From a virus: DNA of 46,867 nucleotides. The notes beneath the pieces were generated by a model. That model ran no database searches. It was not told the origin of the DNA and saw only the letters and a program-made list of their open reading frames with translations. Each line of letters begins with the position of its first letter. The first letter of the stretch is position 1. Below are positions 15,776 through 22,840 of the stretch, in pieces. The position numbers were made by a program, and so were the translations under genes. The stretch lies in IMG/VR virus record IMGVR_UViG_3300046501_000562, positions 1 to 46,867 of that record, one strand, 5' to 3'.

Positions 15776-17686
15776 TTACCAGCGCGAGCTGAAGCCCGTG
15801 CGGCCCCAGCCAGCGCCTTGGTTCGACTGACCGCCGAAGCCTGCCGCGAACAGACCGGTTGCACCCGGCGCCATGAGCAGGCCGTTGGCGAACTGCGCCG
15901 TTGCACGCTCTTGACCCGCGACGTCGCCGAACGGGTATTGTGCACGCAGGACGAGACCCGCATCCACGCAGCCCTTGGCCAGCGCTTCCATGAACGCACC
16001 GTCCAGCGTTGCACGACGTGCGAAACCCGTGAAGGTTGCATCGCCGACCAGACCCTGGATGATGTTCTTGCGACGCGCGAGACGCTGCGCGGGCGAGATT
16101 TGCAGATTGACGAACGTGTCGCTCCAGTCCTTGATGACCGTCGGGTCCTTCTCGCCGATCAGGTTCGCTACCGCGAGGTAGTCGATGTCGCGGATGTCGC
16201 GCTTGCGACCTTGCTGGTCGACGTACCAACCCAGGTGAATGCGGTTGTTGTTGTCGAACGCAACGCGGCCCGTGCCGTTCGTGTAGTGCTTCAGGAAGTT
16301 GCCGTTCGTCAGCGTCTGCGCTGCTTCGATGATGAACTCGTTGGCCTTCGGGCTGCCTTCAGCAGCAGCCGCGAACACCGAGTTCGACCAGGTCGACGGA
16401 CCGCATTCCGGCACGTCGATCGAGAGCAGCAGGCCCGGACGCACGAAAGCTTGCAGCAGCTTGTGCAGCGTGCCTTGTGCCGTGAACGCGTCCGACTTCG
16501 TGTCGATGCGCGCGCCGATGCCGTTCGCGTTGCCTTCCGGATTCGCTTCGATACCGATTGCACCGATGTCGTGCATGTCGATGCCTTGCGCGTAAGGACG
16601 CGGTGCGAAACCACGTGCCCAGGCGTTGCCGTCGCGCAGCGTGAGCGCCTGAACCAGCGCGAACAGCTGTGCCGGAACGGTCATCAGCTCGAGCGTTTCC
16701 AGGTGCGTCATCACGAAGTGCGTGATGTACAGCGGGTTGAACTGCTGTTGCTGCGCTTGACCCCACTGCGCGTACGGGTTCGCGGTCGGCGCGACCGGGT
16801 CCCACACGAGGTCGAGGAAGCCGCCGACTTGCGAGACCTTCGTCGCGCGTGCGTCTGCGTTGGCGCCCTGGCCGGTCGTGATTGCCGTGGCGATCAGGTC
16901 GATCATCACGTCGGTGCGGATCGGCTCGCCGACCGGGTCGACCAGTTGGTCGTGGTTGAACGCGACGCGCGCGGTCAGGTTCGAGTCGCGTGCTGCGCCA
17001 GCCAGGTTCAGGTCGCGGAAGTCCGTGCGCATGCGGTTCAGTTCGTGGTTCGCGGCAAACAGGGCGTTCGCGGCGAGCTGGTACACGAGCTGTTCGTCTG
17101 CGACGTCGAACGAACGCGGCACGACTTCGGCTTCAGCGTCGATCAGACGCGCGCCGTTGAAGGTACGGGCCACGGCATCGGCCACGACTTCGCGGAACTT
17201 GTCGTCCCACACGTCGCCGTCGACACGCTGGATTTCGACGTTCTGGCCGTTGATCTGGTCGTACTTCGGCGGGAACGGTTCGCCCGAGCCTGCGAGGATC
17301 AGCGTGTGGTACGCGACGCCCAGGTCCAGGTCGTTCTTGTCGAACAGCGCCACGATGAGCGCCGAGCGCGCGATCGCCGGGTTGTTGTTCATGTCGAGCG
17401 GCAGCAGCTTGATCTCGAAAGCCGGGTTCGCCGACTTGTACGTTTCGATCAGTGCCTTCTCGAGCTTGACGAGCACTTCAGCGGCCGGGTTGCGACCCAT
17501 CGGTGCGTTGCCCAGGCGGCCGAGCGAGCGGAAGCTGAAGCCCGCCGGTGCGGATTGTTGTTGCTGGTTCATGGTGCCTCGCGGTTGAGAGTTCTGGTTG
17601 TCCTTGGCCCGGCTGAAGCCTGCTGCCATTTGCGTTTCTGCCGGAGCTGCTGCTTGGCCTTCTTGGCCCGGTTGTTCGATTGCCAT
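15776..17686 (-). CDS. chmA: Chimallin-like phage nucleus shell protein (ChmA)
   Basis: 636 aa, close to the ~600-630 residues of known chimallins; start ATG 17686 with AAGGAA upstream. Flexible Gln/Gly-rich N- and C-terminal arms (residues ~1-50, ~610-636, ending GFSSRW) flank a large globular body, as expected for chimallin, whose terminal arms link tetramers into the lattice. It has its own early-type promoter at 17772-17779 and a very strong terminator, implying high early expression. It lies directly before an RNA polymerase beta-prime gene, as chimallin does in phiKZ (gp54/gp55). PhuZ tubulin in the same window supports a nucleus-forming phage. The codon third positions are unusually G/C-rich, consistent with abundant expression. 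The main alternative, the major capsid protein, is less likely given the early promoter and gene order. Confidence 0.82.
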   Translation of the reverse strand: MAIEQPGQEGQAAAPAETQMAAGFSRAKDNQNSQPRGTMNQQQQSAPAGFSFRSLGRLGNAPMGRNPAAEVLVKLEKALIETYKSANPAFEIKLLPLDMNNNPAIARSALIVALFDKNDLDLGVAYHTLILAGSGEPFPPKYDQINGQNVEIQRVDGDVWDDKFREVVADAVARTFNGARLIDAEAEVVPRSFDVADEQLVYQLAANALFAANHELNRMRTDFRDLNLAGAARDSNLTARVAFNHDQLVDPVGEPIRTDVMIDLIATAITTGQGANADARATKVSQVGGFLDLVWDPVAPTANPYAQWGQAQQQQFNPLYITHFVMTHLETLELMTVPAQLFALVQALTLRDGNAWARGFAPRPYAQGIDMHDIGAIGIEANPEGNANGIGARIDTKSDAFTAQGTLHKLLQAFVRPGLLLSIDVPECGPSTWSNSVFAAAAEGSPKANEFIIEAAQTLTNGNFLKHYTNGTGRVAFDNNNRIHLGWYVDQQGRKRDIRDIDYLAVANLIGEKDPTVIKDWSDTFVNLQISPAQRLARRKNIIQGLVGDATFTGFARRATLDGAFMEALAKGCVDAGLVLRAQYPFGDVAGQERATAQFANGLLMAPGATGLFAAGFGGQSNQGAGWGRTGFSSRW

Positions 17687-17771
17687 AGTGCTATTCCTTG
17701 TTTCAGAATTATCGTTTAATACACTCGAGTGTATGCTAGAAAAGAGCGATACTCTATTCCAACACAGGTTA

Positions 17772-17779
17772 GTAATATA
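17772..17779 (-). promoter_or_regulatory. Early-type phage promoter (TATATTAC) for chimallin
   Basis: Minus-strand GACCTATATTACTAA lies ~86 bp upstream of the chimallin start and ~64 bp downstream of the previous operon's terminator hairpin. Confidence 0.75.
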
Positions 17780-17842
17780 GGTCTAACAAATCTTTGAATC
17801 GTGCCTTTATTACTAACTTCTGCTGGAACAAGATCAAACCTC

Positions 17843-17885
17843 GCTCATAGGGGGGTCCCCTAGCCAGTGGGTAAGACTGGCTAGG
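17843..17885 (-). terminator. Hairpin terminator of the small-gene operon
   Basis: A perfect 10-bp stem CCTAGCCAGT / ACTGGCTAGG with a 7-base loop is followed on the minus strand by GGGGACC and then CCTATGAGCG. That sequence resembles the TATGCCG signature seen at other gene ends. Confidence 0.75.
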
Positions 17886-17941
17886 AGTAAAGACAGCGGT
17901 TTAGACTGTCTCTATACCATAGGCATTATCGCAGTAAGAAT

Positions 17942-18577
17942 TTACTTCGCCAATTCTGCCTGGCGACGCTGCTTGCGCGGCATCGCTTTGTGCTGCTGGA
18001 GCTTCTGGGCGGCGAGCTCCGCGTCCGTGTACTGGACGTTGGTGGTAACACCAATGTAGGGTCGCTTCAGGGCCACCTTCACTTCGCCGTCGTCTTGACG
18101 ATACACGGCGATGTTGCCGGTCATGATGCCGTGGTACCATTGGCCGTCGAAGAGTGCTGCGATTTCCGGCTGATGATCGAACTCGCGCTTCTCGTGACAA
18201 ATGAGCAAGTACTTGACCAGTCCCCACTCACAGGTACGGGCCGACGCCGGTTGCGGCCGGTGCGCCATGAACTGCCAAAAGCGTTGCTGCTTCAAGTAGT
18301 TCAGATAGGCTTCTTGCTGTTGCGCCATCTGCATGGCCTGCTCGACCTGTTCCGGGGTTTGTTCCGGATTGGCAGCCAGGCCTTCGAGCGTGATCTGTTC
18401 CAGTTCGTCGGCGTTCATCACGTCGTCGAGTACCGGCACGCTTTTACGCGGTTCGGCTTCGGCTTGTTCCCGCATGGCTTGTTCGACCATGAGACCCTCT
18501 TGGATCTCAGCCAGTCGCGCAGCTTCTTCTTCCGAGACGGGCAACGCAGCCGCGCTCTCTACCTTAACATCCATCAT
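17942..18577 (-). CDS. Small-operon protein, acidic/helical with basic tail, unknown
   Basis: 211 aa from ATG 18577; the start shares its A with the upstream TGA stop (TGATG). A GTG at 18586 is an alternative. The N-terminal ~90 residues are highly acidic and helical with Glu/Gln/Met-rich stretches (AEIQEGLMVEQAMREQAEAE). The middle has Trp/Tyr/Cys-containing segments (RFWQFMAHRPQP, CEWGLVKYLLICHEKREF). The tail is basic (MPRKQRRQAELAK). No domain was recognised. It is the last gene of the ten-gene early operon starting at 21082. Confidence 0.75.
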   Translation of the reverse strand: MMDVKVESAAALPVSEEEAARLAEIQEGLMVEQAMREQAEAEPRKSVPVLDDVMNADELEQITLEGLAANPEQTPEQVEQAMQMAQQQEAYLNYLKQQRFWQFMAHRPQPASARTCEWGLVKYLLICHEKREFDHQPEIAALFDGQWYHGIMTGNIAVYRQDDGEVKVALKRPYIGVTTNVQYTDAELAAQKLQQHKAMPRKQRRQAELAK

Positions 18578-19053
18578 CAGTTCCACCGATCGCGTTTTCT
18601 GTTCTTGGGCAAGGCGGGCCGCTGGGAGCTTTTCCCAGGGTTATTCACCTTGAATGCGGGCATAGCGTGTACAACTTCTGCCAAGCCCAATGGCTCGACG
18701 TCACTTCTCATGGGATGCACCATCCCAGTAAGTTTTTCCTGGATCTTGCGCTCACTCATGCCGCGACTCTTAAGCTCAACGCGCAATTCTTCGGGTGAAG
18801 CAATCACAATCAGGGGCAACTTGGCAGCACGAATCGCCTCAATAACGTGGGGTGCATGTAAGGCGTGCTCCACGTAAAGAATCGGCAACTCCCGGAAAGC
18901 ACCTTTATGCTGGGACGTGAGCTCCATGACAGGGGTGCCATCCGGTAGCGCCACGGTGAGGGGTTCGATGCTCTGGTCGATCGGCTCCAAATAAGCCTTG
19001 GTCGCTTCGCGCAGCTGCTCGATGACCCGCGCGCATTCTTCATCCCGGTTCAT
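18577..19053 (-). CDS. Small-operon protein, unknown
   Basis: 158 aa from ATG 19053, overlapping the preceding stop as ATGA, with GGGAGGTGG upstream. It has a helical N-terminus (MNRDEECARVIEQLREATKA), a central alternating hydrophobic/charged region (PHVIEAIRAAKLPLIVIASP) that could form an alpha/beta fold, and a basic tail ending RKRDRWN. It sits between the EF-Tu-like mini-protein and the 211-aa gene and is translationally coupled to both. Function unknown. Confidence 0.77.
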   Translation of the reverse strand: MNRDEECARVIEQLREATKAYLEPIDQSIEPLTVALPDGTPVMELTSQHKGAFRELPILYVEHALHAPHVIEAIRAAKLPLIVIASPEELRVELKSRGMSERKIQEKLTGMVHPMRSDVEPLGLAEVVHAMPAFKVNNPGKSSQRPALPKNRKRDRWN

Positions 19054-19364
19054 TCCCACCACCTCCCTTTCTTGTAGCGTGAGCCCGACTTCGGCCCATG
19101 CTTACGTTTCTTCTTACCCCGGCGTTCATCGCGTGAACGATAGTCTTCCATCGGACCCTGATTCATGTTGGTGTATGTCTTGGCTCCGGTGCTCGCGTTC
19201 CCGTACAACGCCACGCTACTGGTATCGTTAACTGCTGCCTGAAGGGCGATCTGAACCGCAGCGCTGCGTAAGAGCGAACGGGCGTAGCCTGTACGGCCAC
19301 CCGGCAAGATATGGCCGATGGTGCCCACATTCACGTGCGGCTTGGTGCGCTCAAACTTCGCCAT
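19050..19364 (-). CDS. Mini-protein with EF-Tu N-terminus mimic and basic tail
   Basis: 104 aa from ATG 19364 (GGAGGAG eight bases upstream). It begins MAKFERTKPHVNVGTIGH, nearly identical to the start of bacterial EF-Tu (M-A/S-K-E-K-FERTKPHVNVGTIGH), lacking only two residues near position 4. After GTIGH the EF-Tu P-loop (VDHGKT) is replaced by ILPGGRTG, so no GTP-binding site follows. The rest is a short helical stretch (ARSLLRSAAVQIALQAAVN) and a very basic tail ending KKGRWWE. It cannot be a working GTPase. It may be a decoy or mimic of the EF-Tu N-terminus, or a captured fragment. It overlaps both neighbours and sits in the early micro-protein operon. Confidence 0.85.
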   Translation of the reverse strand: MAKFERTKPHVNVGTIGHILPGGRTGYARSLLRSAAVQIALQAAVNDTSSVALYGNASTGAKTYTNMNQGPMEDYRSRDERRGKKKRKHGPKSGSRYKKGRWWE

Positions 19365-19641
19365 CTTTCTTCTCCTCCGGCGCGCTCGCACAGACTTTAC
19401 AACACATCCGGCGCTTGTAGCCCAGGAAGTGATGTCGGCAGTGTAGGCAGATACATTCGTACATGCCGTTTTCGTGCGGGAAGTCTTCCGGCCAGTGGCG
19501 TTCTTTACTGTCCGGATGCTTACGATTGAAGCCGGTGATAATCGCTGCGTCTAGCTTATCGCGCTGGGCTTCCAGCCGCTTGAGAATCGCGGCTTTAGCG
19601 ATCTCGGCAGGAGTGGGTTGGAGTTGGATCTCGTCGCTCAT
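19351..19641 (-). CDS. Small Cys-rich zinc-ribbon-like protein
   Basis: 96 aa from ATG 19641 (ATGA overlap with the preceding gene). A helical N-terminus (ILKRLEAQRDKLDAAIITGF) is followed by a possible metal site: CICLHCRHH at residues ~61-69 and CCKVC at ~78-82, giving a Cx2C...Cx2C arrangement with extra Cys and His. The acidic/basic tail EEKKDGEV overlaps the start of the EF-Tu-like gene. Zinc-ribbon mini-proteins in phage early operons often bind host RNA polymerase or nucleic acid, but that role is inferred. Confidence 0.8.
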   Translation of the reverse strand: MSDEIQLQPTPAEIAKAAILKRLEAQRDKLDAAIITGFNRKHPDSKERHWPEDFPHENGMYECICLHCRHHFLGYKRRMCCKVCASAPEEKKDGEV

Positions 19642-19862
19642 GCTGCTTCTCGTTCTTGGTATCGTTCTAGTGTTGCTTCGGCTTCTTCGAGCGCCGCACG
19701 CACTTCCGCTAGGCGGTTGGCTGCTTCCTCGACCGTCCAAGCTTCGCCACCCCGTTGGGCACTGTGCGCTATCCGGCTAAACTGATGCTGGATAGCACGC
19801 GCACCCCGCTCTTGTTCTTGTCGCCATGACGGCGCCCATGGTTTATTCTGACGCTTGGCCAT
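19638..19862 (-). CDS. Small coiled-coil protein
   Basis: 74 aa; start ATG 19862 with GGTGA upstream. It has a basic, Trp-containing N-terminus (MAKRQNKPWAPSWRQEQERG) and a strongly helical C-terminal half rich in Ala/Glu/Leu (ANRLAEVRAALEEAEATLER), probably a coiled coil. Its stop overlaps the next start by ATGA. Unknown function within the early operon. Confidence 0.75.
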   Translation of the reverse strand: MAKRQNKPWAPSWRQEQERGARAIQHQFSRIAHSAQRGGEAWTVEEAANRLAEVRAALEEAEATLERYQEREAA

Positions 19863-19868
19863 GCTAGT

Positions 19869-20117
19869 TCACCGGTGATTCCACCACTGACGACTACGTT
19901 GGTTCTTGGTTCGCTTGGCTTGTCGCTCACGTTGCGCTTGACGCTCTTCCGCAGGTGTGAGGGGCGCTGCCATGTAGCTCAGTTCTTCTTCCGAGTACGG
20001 GTTGGGGGTGGGCGGACAGATCTGATTGAACACCCGTTGCGCGGGACTGTGCGACTTCATAGGTGCGGCGTAAGGTGGCGAAGTGACGGGTTTCTTGTAA
20101 TCGCGTGAATCAAACAT
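19869..20117 (-). CDS. Small basic protein, unknown
   Basis: 82 aa from ATG 20117 (AGGAG upstream); longer readings run through the upstream membrane-protein gene and are rejected. It has a Pro/Ser/Tyr-rich N-terminal half (VTSPPYAAPMKSHSP) and a highly basic helical C-terminus (EERQAQRERQAKRTKNQRSR) ending QWWNHR. Such tails suggest nucleic-acid or ribosome contact, but this is composition only. Confidence 0.73.
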   Translation of the reverse strand: MFDSRDYKKPVTSPPYAAPMKSHSPAQRVFNQICPPTPNPYSEEELSYMAAPLTPAEERQAQRERQAKRTKNQRSRQWWNHR

Positions 20118-20125
20118 CTCGACTC

Positions 20126-20305
20126 CTAGAAGGCGTACCACATCAACCAAGCGACGGCGGAGATCAAGCAGCCGATTACCAAGAAGCCAGCCGCGGCAAT
20201 GCTTTGGAACGGCACCCGCTCCGGCGTCGCCAGACCCAGGGCCGGTAGCCCCACACAAAACACCGTGATCCAGATCGGCAACCAGTAGGAATGAAAGGAG
20301 ATCAT
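20126..20305 (-). CDS. 59-aa two-helix membrane protein
   Basis: 59 aa starting MISFHSYWLPIWITVFCVGL and ending VAWLMWYAF. Two hydrophobic segments (residues ~9-26 and ~36-57) are separated by a short polar turn (TPERVPFQS), giving a hairpin in the inner membrane. The start overlaps the upstream stop as ATGA, and the stop lies 8 bp before the next start. Holin-sized, but the early operon context argues more for a membrane-acting host-takeover or exclusion protein. No family was recognised. Confidence 0.78.
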   Translation of the reverse strand: MISFHSYWLPIWITVFCVGLPALGLATPERVPFQSIAAAGFLVIGCLISAVAWLMWYAF

Positions 20306-20658
20306 GTCGTGGTCAGAATGTTGGGCAAGGCGAGGAGGATGTTCTCGAGCGCCTTGGGCACACCTCGGTCACGGGCCGAACCGCGCGACATGACAAACGG
20401 AAAGTAGGCTTTGATCTTGTCGACCAATGCCGTATCGGCCACGTCGCACGTGTAGATGCTGGTATTGGCATCCGGCGTGCCTTGGAACATGTCGATCAAG
20501 AGCGCACAGGCGCGCGACATGTAGGGCTCGGCCGCGATGTCCTTCTCGTCGAAGACTTCCGGATGCTGACGGATAAAGCTGGTCCAACCACGGATAATCC
20601 CGACACTGGCGAGAAGGTTATTCGGCTCCACGGTTTCCCGTGTTTGATCGAAATTCAT
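20302..20658 (-). CDS. Small-operon protein, unknown
   Basis: 118 aa from ATG 20658, overlapping the preceding stop (ATGA), SD CGGAG. It is a mixed, mildly acidic soluble protein (NNLLASVGIIRGWTSFIRQH; FDEKDIAAEPYMSRACALLI). No motif. The C-terminus is hydrophobic (ALENILLALPNILTTT). Part of the translationally coupled early operon. Confidence 0.75.
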   Translation of the reverse strand: MNFDQTRETVEPNNLLASVGIIRGWTSFIRQHPEVFDEKDIAAEPYMSRACALLIDMFQGTPDANTSIYTCDVADTALVDKIKAYFPFVMSRGSARDRGVPKALENILLALPNILTTT

Positions 20659-20909
20659 TTGCGTTTTCTCCGACGTTCTTTCTTGGGGGTGTTCCACCAC
20701 TCGCGCTGACGACTGTATTTAGTCTCGAAGATGTTACTCTTCGGCACGCCTTCGGTTTCAACACTGATATAGGAACTGTTAGCGAGGACTTCGACGATGG
20801 CTTTGGTGACGGTTGCGCTTGGCCCCACGTTCACCAGGAGAATCTTCTGCTGGCCTGTGATCGCATGACGAATCGCACGCAGGTCCTCATCATCGACGAC
20901 GGCAGTCAT
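20655..20909 (-). CDS. Small protein with very basic tail
   Basis: 84 aa; ATG 20909 overlaps the preceding stop as ATGA. Residues 1-60 look like a small alpha/beta domain with a hydrophobic strand (QQKILLVNVGPSATVTKAIV). The C-terminus is extremely basic (SRQREWWNTPKKERRRKRK), typical of nucleic-acid contact. Function unknown. Confidence 0.76.
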   Translation of the reverse strand: MTAVVDDEDLRAIRHAITGQQKILLVNVGPSATVTKAIVEVLANSSYISVETEGVPKSNIFETKYSRQREWWNTPKKERRRKRK

Positions 20910-21082
20910 TCCACGATTCCTTCAAATACCCAGCGCCGCAGGGCAGCTTGAGCAGCAATCTGGCGATCCAATGCACCCCGACGGTAGCCGCTCACGCGCT
21001 GCGAATTTCCGTTTGCATTGGTATTACGAATGCGCACGGGATTCTTGATCGTCGTGCGTTTAACTACGTTTACCCCGAACAT
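20906..21082 (-). CDS. 58-aa basic protein, first gene of the early micro-operon
   Basis: 58 aa from ATG 21082 (MFGVNVVKRTTIKNPVRIRN...), stop overlapping the next start as ATGA. It is basic and Asn-rich at the N-terminus, then helical (GYRRGALDRQIAAQAALRRW). That helix resembles one in the EF-Tu-like protein of the same operon (GYARSLLRSAAVQIALQAA). It lies ~29 bp downstream of an early-type promoter element and has no strong SD. Below the usual length cut-off, but the coupling to nine further genes supports it. Confidence 0.72.
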   Translation of the reverse strand: MFGVNVVKRTTIKNPVRIRNTNANGNSQRVSGYRRGALDRQIAAQAALRRWVFEGIVE

Positions 21083-21110
21083 CAGCTGGCCTCATCGTAT
21101 GCTTATCTGA

Positions 21111-21118
21111 CTAATATA
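21111..21118 (-). promoter_or_regulatory. Early-type promoter variant (TATATTAG) for the small-gene operon
   Basis: Minus-strand TCCTATATTAGTCAG lies 29 bp upstream of the first operon gene. The plus strand here leads into the gene at 21129, and a TATG element (the phiKZ late-type core) lies a few bases upstream at about 21098, so the site may be divergent. Confidence 0.6.
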
Positions 21119-21128
21119 GGACGTTTCT

Positions 21129-22265
21129 ATGCACGGCCTTTTTAATTTGTTGCCCGGTGTGAATCTGCCCACCATGTATGCAGCAAATTGGCATTACGCC
21201 AAAGAGGGACTCAGACACAACCTCAAAAAGGTCGTGGAGTTCTACCACACGCATTCCATGGCCGTCGAATCGGAACACTTTCTGATTCGTTTGTTGCAGT
21301 CCATCAGCACACCTAAAGCCCTGAGCCTCGATCGGTATTACGCAATCGTGGACGCACTGTCATTGAATCTTGGCATGGCGTTAAAAATGACTTCGTCGAT
21401 TTCCAAGGGTCATGTGTTTTCCGGCGTGTTCTATGGGCCGGGTTGCACCGAAGTCTTGATTGCGGAAAATGCGGAGTTCGATCCTGTCGACGCCACTCGC
21501 AACTGGGAGCATGTCCAGGCGATCCGGGTACTGCGTCATCCGCGCAGTGATCTGATGCTCAATCTCCCCGATGGGAAGAAGACCGGTTCGGAAGAAGGCA
21601 TCGCCGTGATTGCGATCAATATCCCGATGCTGGCGGTGCAGTACCGGGCGTTTCGCCTACAGGAAGATGCGTATACGGCTCGCACCGGGGAGCCGGGTCG
21701 CACCATCCAGCAGTTTGTCCACATGCACGTACTGCCCAATATGCTCTACACGCATCTGGACTACGTGATCCTGAACCGGATCTGGAATCTGCTGCATGGT
21801 GCGCCGATGGGTGAAGGTAAACCCCACTCCTTCTACATCACGGACTTCAATCAGAAGCTCAACGCAGTGCACACCACGATCCTCACGAATCTGCAGGCCG
21901 TGGGACAGGACTTTACCGGAGTGTTGCGCAGTATTCCGACCGTGACCCAAGACAATCTGGATGAGGCCCTGGCGATTCCGGAGATGGCGCCCACCCGGCA
22001 AGTGGAATGGGCCTTGGCCTTGTCGCGCTTTCCGGCGCTGGATGTGATGGTGGATCTCACTGAAGGCGGTAACCAGGGCGGGGCGAATATCCGCAACCAG
22101 CAACAGTTGAATATCCTGATGCAAGCGGTGCGCCAGTATCGTTCAGGCGCTTACTTCTCGAGTGTGCTGACGGGCGATGTGTTGTACGACGTCAATACGG
22201 AAATCGACGAGCTGGTAGAGAAGATTCGTCAACGCGGTGGCACAGTGATGGCAACGCCACAATAA
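21129..22265 (+). CDS. Conserved phiKZ-like protein, probable virion or assembly component
   Basis: 378 aa; ATG 21129. It is globular throughout, with segments such as GHVFSGVFYGPGCTEVLIAE and FVHMHVLPNMLYTHLDYVIL and a helical C-terminus (DVNTEIDELVEKIRQRGG). No enzyme motif. Plus-strand orientation is shared only with terminase and its neighbours and with a few isolated genes, which in this window appear late-type. A virion role is therefore inferred. It ends 10 bp before a bidirectional TATGCCG/TATGACG hairpin. Confidence 0.75.
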   Translation: MHGLFNLLPGVNLPTMYAANWHYAKEGLRHNLKKVVEFYHTHSMAVESEHFLIRLLQSISTPKALSLDRYYAIVDALSLNLGMALKMTSSISKGHVFSGVFYGPGCTEVLIAENAEFDPVDATRNWEHVQAIRVLRHPRSDLMLNLPDGKKTGSEEGIAVIAINIPMLAVQYRAFRLQEDAYTARTGEPGRTIQQFVHMHVLPNMLYTHLDYVILNRIWNLLHGAPMGEGKPHSFYITDFNQKLNAVHTTILTNLQAVGQDFTGVLRSIPTVTQDNLDEALAIPEMAPTRQVEWALALSRFPALDVMVDLTEGGNQGGANIRNQQQLNILMQAVRQYRSGAYFSSVLTGDVLYDVNTEIDELVEKIRQRGGTVMATPQ

Positions 22266-22275
22266 CGACTAATAA

Positions 22276-22314
22276 CGGCATAAGGCCCGAGGGTTTCCCT
22301 CGGGCTCTATGACG
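22276..22314. terminator. Bidirectional hairpin with CGGCATA / TATGACG flanks
   Basis: The stem GCCCGAGGG / CCCTCGGGC is flanked by CGGCATA on the left (TATGCCG in minus sense) and TATGACG on the right. It lies exactly between convergent genes ending at 22265 (+) and 22324 (-), with no U-tract on either side. Confidence 0.8.
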
Positions 22315-22323
22315 CTGAAACGT

Positions 22324-22605
22324 CTACTTCGTACACCGAGTAATGACCCCGCGCTTCTTGCGCTCTTGAACTGCCAAACGCAAAACATCCACGCCCACAA
22401 TCTTCTTGCAATACAACTGCTGTCCCGAGTAGGTGGCGGCGATAAATCCATCATCGCCTGCGTAAACGATTTTGGACAGGTACCCGTCGCGTACCAGGGT
22501 GTTTACGGCGAGTTTGTCCTCGACCTCGTCTTTATGCAAAGGACCTTCCTCGACCATTTTCACCATGATCGCGATGTGACTGGTCTCCAACTGTGTTGCG
22601 GACAT
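22324..22605 (-). CDS. Small winged-helix-like protein
   Basis: 93 aa from ATG 22605 (MSATQLETSHIAIMVKMVEE), with a weak GGGG SD upstream; an upstream in-frame ATG at 22674 adds residues through a non-coding-like stretch. The layout of helix (SHIAIMVKMVEEG), helix (HKDEVEDKLAVNTLVRDGYL) and beta-hairpin (KIVYAGDDGFIAATYSGQQL) resembles a winged helix-turn-helix DNA-binding domain, and the C-terminus is basic (VQERKKRGVITR). A transcription-regulator role is possible but the assignment is from pattern only. Confidence 0.65.
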   Translation of the reverse strand: MSATQLETSHIAIMVKMVEEGPLHKDEVEDKLAVNTLVRDGYLSKIVYAGDDGFIAATYSGQQLYCKKIVGVDVLRLAVQERKKRGVITRCTK

Positions 22606-22681
22606 TATAACCCCAAAAGTAGCGTATTGTTTCCTTTTCTCGAGTGGCCCGAAACCCCACTCATAACGATGCACTATTTAA

Positions 22682-22735
22682 CGGCATATGGGGTCGATCA
22701 CCAACCTCGCCCGGTACAGGACGCGGTCAGTGATC
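22682..22735 (-). terminator. Hairpin plus TATGCCG after the DNA polymerase gene
   Basis: On the minus strand GATCAC...GTGATC closes a long, imperfect hairpin, followed seven bases later by ATATGCCGTT (CGGCATA at 22682-22688). A smaller CCTCTC/GAGAGG hairpin lies between it and the polymerase stop. The stretch 22606-22840 holds nothing else. Confidence 0.6.
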
Positions 22736-22840
22736 TTTTGCGCCCCTCTCCAATTAACAGTGAGAGGAGCGCTCGCCCGTTCAGCTCAATAAGGGTAAGG
22801 GGTGACGACACTAAGCTGACGTGAATGTCCAGCCTACAAC

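Noticed and set aside
15776-17686. Identification of the 636-aa protein as major capsid protein
   Set aside because: Early-type promoter, position next to RNA polymerase beta-prime and presence of PhuZ point to chimallin; phiKZ capsid protein is longer and lies in the late region.
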